From Sphingopyxis sp. (GTDB lineage Bacteria; Pseudomonadota; Alphaproteobacteria; Sphingomonadales; Sphingomonadaceae): a stretch of 14,506 bases of DNA. The stretch lies in the NCBI GenBank assembly GCA_012035435.1, contig JAAUPH010000027.1, positions 1-14,506 on the forward strand. The letters run 5' to 3'. Shown here piece after piece: positions 8,201-14,442 of this stretch (positions are counted from its first letter, which is position 1; each line of letters opens with the position of its first letter). The translations under genes and the position numbers were made by a program. The notes below the pieces were generated by a model that saw only the letters and a list, made by a program, of their open reading frames with translations, did no database searches and was not told the origin of the DNA.

Positions 8201-9535
8201 TCAGGAGGCGATTGGCACCCGTGAAGGCGATGCCGCGGGCGCAATGCGCGCAACCGAAATAGCCGCGAACAGCATCAATATGCCTCCAAACATCAGTGCG
8301 TTGCGTGGATCATTGCCCAGCAACAATCCATACATCCATGGCATGGTGAAGGCGTACAGGATCATCGGCGCACAGATCATCATGTTGAATATTCCCATAT
8401 AAACGCCGGTGCGTTCAGGCGGGATGCTGCTCGCCAAGATGATGTAAGGGTTGCCCATGATACTGGCCCAGCCAAGGCCGATTCCAGTGACCGCCAGAAA
8501 CAGCAGCCATGGTTCAGTCACTTGCGGAATTGCCACCATCGAGATCGCCGCAGCGATGAGGCAGGCCGCGTGCAGACGGGCAGCGCCGAAGCGGCGTGCC
8601 AGCGATGGCAGCACCAAGAGTGCCGCCAAAAAAGCGATGAAATTGTAAAGCGCGCCGGCCTGACCATAAAGCAGTTGTGCATTTTGAAATTCGACCGATT
8701 TGTTATCGGCCGTTCCGAAGATCGATCGCGCAACGGAATTGTTCACATAGGTCCAATAGGCAACCATTGCGTACCATTGGAACAGGCTCATCAACGCCAT
8801 TGTGCGCATTGGTTTTGGCATGGCCAGTATCGCGTGCCAAACCTCGCTTAACGTCGCGCCGGGATTGCGTGGCAGCGCTTTGATCCGCGCTTGCTCGTCA
8901 TCGGTAAGCGGCAGTTCGGGGACCCGCAAGATCGACCACGCAATCGTTGCAACAGACAGGAAGGCGCCGATCCAGAACGATACGAGCACGAAGTCGGGAA
9001 TGCCGCCATCGCTGCTTGTGCGGCTCATGCCAAGCCAAACCAGCAGCGACGGGCTTAGATAAGCCAAGGTTTGTGCAAGACCGGTAAACGCGCTCTGACT
9101 GAGAAACCCGAAGCCACGCTGTTCGGGATTGAGCCGGTCGTTCACATAGGCGCGGTAAGGCTCCATCGTCACATTGTTGCCGACGTCGAGCAGGAACAGC
9201 ACCGAAAACGCCATAATGATCGACGCGCTGAGCGGCATGAAGAACAAACCCAGCGAACACAGCATTGCGCCGATTAGGAAATAGGGGGTGCGCCGCCCCC
9301 ATTTGCTGGCCGTTCGGTCGCTCATCACGCCAACGATGGGCTGCACAATCAATCCGGTGAGCGGCCCCGCAATGCCCAGCCAGGAAAAATCCGCCTCGTG
9401 TGCGCCAAGATATCCCCAGATCGGCGACATATTGGCCTGTTGCAAGCCGAAGCTGTATTGCAGGCCAAGGAACCCCAGATTCATCTGCAGTATCTTGCCC
9501 CATGACAAATGAGGTTTGGCTTGCATCGCCGACAT
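8201..9535 (-). CDS. MFS sucrose permease of the SUT/GPH type (SuxC-like)
   Basis: A 444-residue, 12-helix inner-membrane transporter. The start at 9535 (MSAMQAKPHL) is chosen because AAGGAG at 9542-9547 lies 6 nt upstream; an upstream extension of 20 residues has no support. The segment at residues 51-82, SWLGIAGPLTGLIVQPIVG then MSDR..SKWGRRTPY, matches the hallmark of plant and proteobacterial sucrose/H+ symporters (GPLxGxxVQPxxGxxSDR, WGRRxPF). It would import sucrose or a close glucoside by proton symport from the periplasm into the cytoplasm. It is the first gene of the - strand unit, divergent from the LacI regulator and followed after 156 bp by the TonB receptor. Two operator-like palindromes sit about 70-90 bp upstream. 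I saw no terminator after it, so read-through into the receptor is likely. Maltose or another disaccharide is a possible alternative substrate. Confidence 0.9.
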   Translation of the reverse strand: MSAMQAKPHLSWGKILQMNLGFLGLQYSFGLQQANMSPIWGYLGAHEADFSWLGIAGPLTGLIVQPIVGVMSDRTASKWGRRTPYFLIGAMLCSLGLFFMPLSASIIMAFSVLFLLDVGNNVTMEPYRAYVNDRLNPEQRGFGFLSQSAFTGLAQTLAYLSPSLLVWLGMSRTSSDGGIPDFVLVSFWIGAFLSVATIAWSILRVPELPLTDDEQARIKALPRNPGATLSEVWHAILAMPKPMRTMALMSLFQWYAMVAYWTYVNNSVARSIFGTADNKSVEFQNAQLLYGQAGALYNFIAFLAALLVLPSLARRFGAARLHAACLIAAAISMVAIPQVTEPWLLFLAVTGIGLGWASIMGNPYIILASSIPPERTGVYMGIFNMMICAPMILYAFTMPWMYGLLLGNDPRNALMFGGILMLFAAISVARIAPAASPSRVPIAS

Positions 9536-9602
9536 GACCCTCTCCTTTATCGGCGGCTTTTGCCGCTCTGTGATGATGCCTAGCGCAATCCACATAGTTT
9601 AC

Positions 9603-9626
9603 AACAAACGATTGCAAACGTTTTTG
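9603..9626. promoter_or_regulatory. Overlapping LacI-type operators, sites 3 and 4 (porter/regulator divergent promoter)
   Basis: Two palindromes overlap here. Site 3 (9603-9616, AACAAACGATTGCA) matches TGCAAWCGWTTGCA at 12 of 14 positions. Site 4 (9613-9626, TGCAAACGTTTTTG) matches at 11 of 14. Their centres are 10 bp apart, one helical turn, so both would face the same side of the DNA but could hardly be filled by two dimers at once. They lie between the porter start (9535) and the regulator start (9671), so binding could control both genes, including autoregulation. Beyond site 3 on the - strand comes TTGTAA, the same hexamer that follows site 6. Confidence 0.68.
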
Positions 9627-9670
9627 GGTCACCCTTGCGTTCGGTCGCGAATGGCCGCACAGACTGGATC

Positions 9671-10684
9671 ATGAATGGACTTAAACATGTGCGCAACATA
9701 ACCGACTTGGCACGGTTGGCAGGGGTATCGACGGGCACGGTGTCCCGCGCATTGGCGAATTCGCCGTTGATTGCACAAAAGACGCGCGACCATATCCAGA
9801 CGCTGGCGCGCGAACATGATTTTCGTCCCAACATCATGGCGCGGAATTTGCGCAACAAACGCACGGGGGCCATCGCCGTGATCATCCCGTTGGGCCACGA
9901 GGCAGGCCAGCATATTTCGGACCCCTTTTTCATGGCCTTGCTGGGGCAGCTTGCCGACGCGCTGAGCGAACGGGGACATGACCTGTTGTTGTCGCGCGTC
10001 ATTCCAACCAACGCAGATTGGCTGTCCAATGTGGTAAACTCCGGACGGGTTGATGGCGTCATTCTAATTGGCCAATCCGACCAGACCATTGTCATCGATA
10101 AAGTCGCCGCGCGGTACCTTCCGCTGGTGGTATGGGGCGCCAATCTGGCCGACAAAATACATTGCTCGGTCGGCACCGACAACCGGAAGGGGGGCGAGCT
10201 TGCCACGCGGCACCTGATCGAGCGTGGCGCAAAACATTTTGCATTCTTTGGCGATCCGATCGCGCCGGAAATTGCCGAACGGCTGGCAGGGGTGCGCAAT
10301 GCGCTTGCGTCCGATGGCCGTGGCGACGTGCTCACCATGGTTCCGGCTCACCTGACGGATGAAACCGCGCATCCGGCGATCGCCCGCTGGCTCGCGCATG
10401 TCGACAAGATACCCGACGGCATCATCGCCGCATCGGACGTCATCGCCATGGCCGCGCTGCGAGCGCTCAGCGAGCGCGGGTGCGCGGTGCCCGGCGATGT
10501 CCGCATCGTCGGCTATGACGATCTTCCTCTCGCCAACCAGACCATGCCGCCGCTGACCAGCATACGTCAGGATCTGGCCGCTGGTGCCGCGCATATGGTC
10601 GACTTGCTTTTTCGCCGCATCGCCGGCGACGCGACCGAATCGGTTGTCATCCAACCGCAGCTGATCGTGCGCGGATCCAGCTAG
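9671..10684 (+). CDS. LacI-family transcriptional regulator of the sucrose locus (SuxR-like)
   Basis: Start chosen at ATG 9671 (MNGLKHVRNI, 337 residues), which places the helix-turn-helix at the usual N-terminal position; a TTG at 9635 would add 12 residues with no family match. The HTH is at residues 11-30 (TDLARLAGVSTGTVSRALAN), the hinge helix around 54-65 (NIMARNLRNKRT), and the rest is a periplasmic-binding-protein-like sensor domain (SVGTDNRKGGELATRHL, IIAASDVIAM, VGYDDLPLA). As a cytoplasmic dimer or tetramer it would bind the TGCAAWCGWTTGCA palindromes seen at three promoters here. The inducer is probably sucrose or a breakdown product, judged by the neighbours. Divergent from the porter, with sites 3 and 4 in between, it probably regulates itself. 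Its TAG overlaps the fructokinase stop tail-to-tail by four bases (CTAG, 10681-10684). Repressor rather than activator is the family norm but is not shown. Confidence 0.93.
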   Translation: MNGLKHVRNITDLARLAGVSTGTVSRALANSPLIAQKTRDHIQTLAREHDFRPNIMARNLRNKRTGAIAVIIPLGHEAGQHISDPFFMALLGQLADALSERGHDLLLSRVIPTNADWLSNVVNSGRVDGVILIGQSDQTIVIDKVAARYLPLVVWGANLADKIHCSVGTDNRKGGELATRHLIERGAKHFAFFGDPIAPEIAERLAGVRNALASDGRGDVLTMVPAHLTDETAHPAIARWLAHVDKIPDGIIAASDVIAMAALRALSERGCAVPGDVRIVGYDDLPLANQTMPPLTSIRQDLAAGAAHMVDLLFRRIAGDATESVVIQPQLIVRGSS

Positions 10685-10709
10685 GGTCCTGACCCTAGGT
10701 CCTGACCCT
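10681..10709. repeat. 13-bp tandem repeat forming palindromes at the convergent gene ends
   Basis: Two adjacent 13-bp copies, GGGTCCTGACCCT (10684-10696) and AGGTCCTGACCCT (10697-10709), differ at one base. The first lies inside an 18-bp palindrome, CTAGGGTCCTGACCCTAG (10681-10698), with 8-bp arms around CT. The block contains both stop codons of the convergent regulator and fructokinase genes and encodes the last residues of the kinase. It could act as a bidirectional hairpin, but it has no T-run. It may also be a dispersed REP-like element. Confidence 0.6.
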
Positions 10710-11592
10710 GGGGAGCATCCACCGCCAGTGCGAGCGCACCAAGTAGGCCGGACCGGTCGCCCAACCCCGGCGCGACGATGACGCGGCTGAAATCTCCCTT
10801 GAAGTAATTGCCGCCAAGGCGCGCCGCCTCCCGCTGTATCCGGGACAGGAGAAGGGGCGTCGCCATAACGCCGCCGCCGACTATTATCCGGCCCGGCTCC
10901 ATCATCGCTTGAAGGTTGACGCAGAGCTGCGCGATATAATGTGCAATGACGACGTGTGCGACATGATCATGCGGAAGGTCTGAGAGCGGGACTCCCCAGC
11001 GCGCAAAGATAGCAGGGCCGCTAGCCAACCCCTCCAAACAGTCGCCATGAAAGGGGCAAGTTCCTGCAAACCTCAAATCCTGCTCGTGGCGCGACAGCCG
11101 GATGTGCCCCATCTCGGGGTGCGTAAGCCCGCGAAGGGTGCGTCCTTCGACGACAATGCCCCCGCCGATACCGGTACCGACCGTGACATAGACGGCGACG
11201 CGCTGGTCGGTCGCCGCGCCCCACTTCGTTTCGGCCAGCGCTGCGCCATTGACGTCGGTATCAAATCCGACAGGGACATCCAGCGCACGACCGATCGGTC
11301 CGGCAATGTCGGCGCCGGACCAGCCGGGCTTGGGGGTCACCCCGATATGCCCCCAATCGGCCGCGTTCCTGTCCAGAGAGACCGGGCCGAAGCTTGCCAC
11401 ACCGGCGGCGCGGACAGTACCATTTCGGCGTGACGCTGCGATCAGCCATTCGGTAACTGCGCTCAGCGTTTCAGCGGGCGTTGTCGTAGGGAAACGTGCG
11501 GCCTCACGCACGTCATGGTCGCCGCTGACAATGCCAACGACAAACTTCGTACCGCCAGCCTCGACACAGGCATAATTAGGCGTTTCGCTCAT
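10681..11592 (-). CDS. ROK-family fructokinase
   Basis: A 303-residue cytoplasmic sugar kinase. Seen: the phosphate-binding EAGGTK (11-16); ASFGPVSLD (66-74); the catalytic Asp in DTDVN (D113); the second phosphate loop VGTGIGGG (138-145); EMGH (160-163); and a metal-binding cluster CPFHGDC (C179, H182, C185) running into LEGLASGPA, the arrangement of the Zn-dependent ROK fructokinases (Zymomonas Frk, Bacillus YdhR/GmuE type) rather than of glucokinases. It would phosphorylate the fructose set free from sucrose by the GH68 enzyme. Its ATG overlaps the GH68 stop (ATGA, 11589-11592), so the two form an operon with coupled translation. The last residues (PQGQDLGSGP) are encoded by the tandem repeat at the convergent gene end and look like an added tail. 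Mannose as a second substrate is common in the family. Confidence 0.92.
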   Translation of the reverse strand: MSETPNYACVEAGGTKFVVGIVSGDHDVREAARFPTTTPAETLSAVTEWLIAASRRNGTVRAAGVASFGPVSLDRNAADWGHIGVTPKPGWSGADIAGPIGRALDVPVGFDTDVNGAALAETKWGAATDQRVAVYVTVGTGIGGGIVVEGRTLRGLTHPEMGHIRLSRHEQDLRFAGTCPFHGDCLEGLASGPAIFARWGVPLSDLPHDHVAHVVIAHYIAQLCVNLQAMMEPGRIIVGGGVMATPLLLSRIQREAARLGGNYFKGDFSRVIVAPGLGDRSGLLGALALAVDAPQGQDLGSGP

Positions 11593-12782
11593 GCGCCAGT
11601 TGCTATGATCCGGCTGGTCGCACCGTCAAGCGCGATCCGTGCAAAGGGTGCGATGGTCCCGCCGAACTGCGCGCTTTTGAGGACCGGATCATTGTCGATA
11701 TCGCGCCCTTTCACGCCCCAGAAATCGATGAAGCTGATGACCTCGAGCGAACCCGGCAACACTTGCCACGCATAGGCTTGGCGCGGTTCGCTCGCCGGAT
11801 TTGCGAGCACCAGCCCGCTGCCGTTAAGCGGCGTATATGGACCATGCAGCGCGGATGCTACCATGCCATAAAGACCTGTCGGCGCGGCGCGCGCATCGGG
11901 CGCAAAAACATGCCGCTGCGACGACCAGAAAAGATAATAGAGACCCTCATGAACAAAAACATGCGGCCGCTCCATCTCGTTCACCAGCGGTTCGCTGTCG
12001 ATCAGCGGCGGATTGAGTGTGAATGGCGCGAAGCCGTCCCGGTCTTGCGCGCGCGCCAGCCCGATAACGCCGTCGAACGCAGGGTTTGAGCGATGGCCGC
12101 CTTTCGATCCCGTGAACAGCAGATAGCCTTGCCCGTCGGCCGGATCGCGGAACCAGTAGGGGTCGCGAAACCCCTTGATCATCCCTGCCACGCCCGGCGT
12201 TACTGCGGTATCGGCATAGAGATTGGCGTCGCTTGCGACCGACTCGTTCAAATCATGCCAATCGGCAATATTGGGCAATCCGTCATTGAACTGCAATCGG
12301 CCTACTGCCTGGAACAGGCGCTGTTCAAACCCGTGTCCATCGTCGCCGCGCCGCCCCGTCGCGGTAAACCATGTCGTTGCCTTGCCTGAAGCAGGGTCAA
12401 GCCGCGTCGATCCCGACCATTCGCGGCTTCCCGGCGAAAAATTGTCGGGCAGCATCGCGCCACAGTCACGCCATTGCCCGTCCCGGCGAAACAGCAGACG
12501 GAGACGGGCATGGCCATGCCGATCATCAGGGTTCGCGGTACGGGGGGCCGACAACATCACCCACAAATCCCCGCCAGCCACTTGTGCGACCATGCCATGA
12601 TCGTCTTGGACAGGCCAGATATCCCACAACCATAGGCCTGGAACAGCAAATCTTAAGTCAGTTTCGTTAAACGCCCGCGTTTCCATATGGGCAAAAGATG
12701 ATGACCAATCGTCGATGGAAAACGTCCATTGCGTCGGCGTTGGTCCTGGGAAGCTGGGGTCTTCTTGCAGCAGATTTGGCAT
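11589..12782 (-). CDS. GH68 beta-fructofuranosidase / levansucrase, without signal peptide
   Basis: A five-bladed GH68 enzyme that cleaves sucrose and transfers fructose to water (sucrase) or to a growing levan chain. The triad is visible, numbered from ATG 12782 (397 residues): nucleophile D54 in WLWDIWP, transition-state Asp D207 in FRDPYW, and acid/base E271 in EMERPHV; EWSGS, and GSGLVL with AYAW, are further GH68 marks close to Zymomonas LevU/SacC. I prefer ATG 12782 to ATGs at 12812 and 12821, because a candidate promoter -10 covers 12817-12822 and an operator covers 12798-12811; 13 more residues would otherwise be added. No signal peptide is seen, so the enzyme may act in the cytoplasm after import, though Zymomonas levansucrase is exported without one. 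It overlaps the fructokinase gene. Hydrolysis versus polymer synthesis cannot be decided from sequence. Confidence 0.92.
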   Translation of the reverse strand: MPNLLQEDPSFPGPTPTQWTFSIDDWSSSFAHMETRAFNETDLRFAVPGLWLWDIWPVQDDHGMVAQVAGGDLWVMLSAPRTANPDDRHGHARLRLLFRRDGQWRDCGAMLPDNFSPGSREWSGSTRLDPASGKATTWFTATGRRGDDGHGFEQRLFQAVGRLQFNDGLPNIADWHDLNESVASDANLYADTAVTPGVAGMIKGFRDPYWFRDPADGQGYLLFTGSKGGHRSNPAFDGVIGLARAQDRDGFAPFTLNPPLIDSEPLVNEMERPHVFVHEGLYYLFWSSQRHVFAPDARAAPTGLYGMVASALHGPYTPLNGSGLVLANPASEPRQAYAWQVLPGSLEVISFIDFWGVKGRDIDNDPVLKSAQFGGTIAPFARIALDGATSRIIATGA

Positions 12783-12797
12783 GGTTGTCCGTACATT

Positions 12798-12811
12798 TTT
12801 AATCGATTGCA
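12798..12811. promoter_or_regulatory. LacI-type operator, site 5 (GH68 transcription start region)
   Basis: TTTAATCGATTGCA matches TGCAAWCGWTTGCA at 12 of 14 positions, centre CG at 12804-12805. It is part of a 17-bp perfect direct repeat (AATCGATTGCATGAGAT at 12801-12817 and 12847-12863). If the promoter at 12817-12845 is right, the site covers the transcription start, a classical repressor position. Confidence 0.7.
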
Positions 12812-12816
12812 TGAGA

Positions 12817-12845
12817 TCCATAGCGAACCATCACAGCTGTTACAA
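12817..12845 (-). promoter_or_regulatory. Candidate promoter of the GH68-fructokinase operon
   Basis: On the - strand TTGTAA (plus 12840-12845; 4 of 6 to the -35 consensus), a 17-bp spacer, and TATGGA (plus 12817-12822; 4 of 6 to the -10) form a plausible sigma-70 promoter. Operator site 6 abuts the -35 and site 5 covers the predicted start. The porter promoter has the same operator-TTGTAA join, which favours the -35 assignment, but its -10 is unclear. Confidence 0.4.
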
Positions 12846-12857
12846 CAATCGATTGCA
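12844..12857. promoter_or_regulatory. LacI-type operator, site 6 (upstream of GH68)
   Basis: AACAATCGATTGCA matches TGCAAWCGWTTGCA at 12 of 14 positions, with centre CG at 12850-12851, 46 bp from site 5. On the - strand it reads TGCAATCGATTGTTGTAA, which differs at one base from the sequence at sites 3/4 in front of the porter. This shared 18-bp stretch ties the two promoters to one regulator. Confidence 0.74.
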
Positions 12858-12909
12858 TGAGATAGTGAAGAGTCGCTCGAGCCTTGACGGGCAAGCACAG
12901 TCGCTGCGA

Positions 12910-14376
12910 TCAAACGGACAGATTGTCGGCCAGAAAATGCCGCATCCGGTCTAGCAGATGCTCCATGGCAGGCTCATTGGCGCGCAAAATATGATTGTTG
13001 CTGTCGAGCGTCACCAGCGACGCGCCGTTGATCGACGAGGCGAGTGCGATCGCCTGATCCATCCCGACGCGCTGATCGCCGCGGGCATGGAAAATTAGCG
13101 TCGGCACGTCGAGTTCAGCGAGCCGGTGGCGGACGTCGATGCGGCTGAACAGCTCCAGAAAGGCGATGGCATTGGCGGGCGATACCGTCTGCCGCTGGAA
13201 ATTGTTGAACCAGTCCAATTCCTCGGCCGTCGCCGAAGGGGTGAAGGATTCAGAGAATATCTGGCGGTATGTCGGGCTGTCCTTGCCCCAGCCATGCTTG
13301 ACGAGGGTGATCACCGCCTCGCGCTGCGCGGCTTCCTCCGCACCGGCATGATGGCGCCAGCCGCAGCTATAGCCGCCGAGCAGGATCAGGTGTGAAACGC
13401 GGCGCGGGTGCCGCGCTGCATATTCGATACTGACCGCGGCGCCTTGCGACAAGCCGAACAAGGGGAAGCGTTCCAACCCCAGCGCATCGACAGTCGCCTC
13501 GAGGTCAGAGACCAGCGCTTCAAACGACAAGTCGCTTACGTCCCAGTCCGACAGCCCGTTGCCGCGTTCGTCATAGCGCACCAGTTGAAAGCTCTCGGAC
13601 AAGCCGCTGACCATCCGCCCCCACAGGGGGCTGCCCCAATCCAGTTCCAGATGGTTGAGCCAGTTGGCGGTCTTGACCAGCACCGGGCCGCCACCCGTTA
13701 CCGCATAGGCGATCCGCACCCCGTCCTTGGCAAAGCAATAGCGGACATTCTGGTTGGGCGACGGCGGATCAGCGACCGGTCCAGCGTCGCCCAGCGCCAG
13801 GGCCGCCGCAGCAAAACGTTCGCGGTCGGCGTCGGCCTGGATCTTCTCCTTCTCGGCCGAACCGGTCGCCCGCCGCTCGTTGGCGACGCGCTTGCGTTCG
13901 GACTGCATCCTTTCATAGACACGCTCGGCCACCTCGGGCGCGAAGTCGACCCGCTTCAGGCGCACGTCGATGATCTCGACGCTGAAGCCGAGGCTCTTGC
14001 CGGCCATCGGGTGGTTCAGGTCGACGTCGACGACCGAGAGCCCGATCTTCTCGACGGTGACGGGGCGCGGCCCCATCTGCGTCGGCACGACGATCTGCAT
14101 GCCCACGGCCAGCCTCTGGTTCTTGAAGTGCTTGCGCGGGATGCGCTGCACGAGGCCGGGACGGCGCTCGCCGTAGGCCTGGTCCGGCGTCACGGTGACG
14201 TCGAAGGTCTCGCCGGCTTCGCGACCGATGAGCGCGGCCTCGAGGCCGGGAATGATGGCGTTGTGGCCGATCAGCACGGCCAGCGGCTCGCTCTCGCGCG
14301 AGCTCTCGATGGCCTCGCCGCCCGCCTCGGACACGGTGTAGTGCAGGCGGACGACGTGGTCTTTCTCGATCTTCAT
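12910..14376 (-). CDS. Chimeric frame: SlyD peptidyl-prolyl isomerase + HflC fragment + alpha/beta-hydrolase
   Basis: The start is the SlyD ATG at 14376 (MKIEKDHVVRLHYTVSE), giving 488 residues. Residues 1-139 are a SlyD-type FKBP with its insert-in-flap domain (QAYGERRPGLVQRIPRKHF, VDVDLNHPMAGKSLGF) but without the His-rich metal tail. Residues about 133-187 (VEIIDVRLKRVDFAPEVAER, RMQSERKRVANERRATGS, EKIQADADRER) match the end of the SPFH domain of HflC, a membrane protease regulator. From about 190 to the end runs an alpha/beta-hydrolase: RYDERGNGLSDW, nucleophile elbow GLSQG (S310), acid D434 (HARGDQRV), His462 (SNNHIL). That hydrolase type is usually the C-terminal part of a cyclase or DNA-binding protein, so its normal partner is missing. 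I know no natural protein of this order. Each segment is confidently recognised; that they form one real gene is doubtful. Confidence 0.72.
   Translation of the reverse strand: MKIEKDHVVRLHYTVSEAGGEAIESSRESEPLAVLIGHNAIIPGLEAALIGREAGETFDVTVTPDQAYGERRPGLVQRIPRKHFKNQRLAVGMQIVVPTQMGPRPVTVEKIGLSVVDVDLNHPMAGKSLGFSVEIIDVRLKRVDFAPEVAERVYERMQSERKRVANERRATGSAEKEKIQADADRERFAAAALALGDAGPVADPPSPNQNVRYCFAKDGVRIAYAVTGGGPVLVKTANWLNHLELDWGSPLWGRMVSGLSESFQLVRYDERGNGLSDWDVSDLSFEALVSDLEATVDALGLERFPLFGLSQGAAVSIEYAARHPRRVSHLILLGGYSCGWRHHAGAEEAAQREAVITLVKHGWGKDSPTYRQIFSESFTPSATAEELDWFNNFQRQTVSPANAIAFLELFSRIDVRHRLAELDVPTLIFHARGDQRVGMDQAIALASSINGASLVTLDSNNHILRANEPAMEHLLDRMRHFLADNLSV
13818..13837 (-). other. Seam between HflC-like and hydrolase segments
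   Basis: The codons for ADADRER mark where HflC similarity ends and the hydrolase leader begins. In HflC proteins ADADRQRE is expected at this point. The join is in frame. The next residues (FAAAALALGDAG) already look like a linker in front of the hydrolase domain. The seam is placed by eye and could be off by several codons. Confidence 0.5.
13960..13980 (-). other. Seam between SlyD-like and HflC-like segments
   Basis: The 21 bases encode VEIIDVR. SlyD proteins have a similar stretch (VEVVDVR-like) at the end of their last core strand, and HflC proteins have VEVVDVRLKR just before the segment that follows. The two families can therefore be joined here by a short identity without losing frame, as in a microhomology recombination or a short-read overlap error. 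Confidence 0.55.
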
Positions 14377-14442
14377 GGGGATTCCAAAACTCCGGATGAG
14401 GCGCTGGCAGCCAGCGCGCGGGTTGGGGCAGACTCCGCGGCC

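Noticed and set aside
9553..9566. GCGGC-TTTT-GCCGC hairpin in the porter leader
   Set aside because: A 5-bp stem without T-run; too short to call an attenuator or regulatory RNA.
12799..12858. 19-codon upstream frame before GH68 (starts MQSIVVTAV) as a leader peptide
   Set aside because: It is explained by duplication of the operator sequence, has no ribosome-binding site, and would lie upstream of the predicted transcription start.
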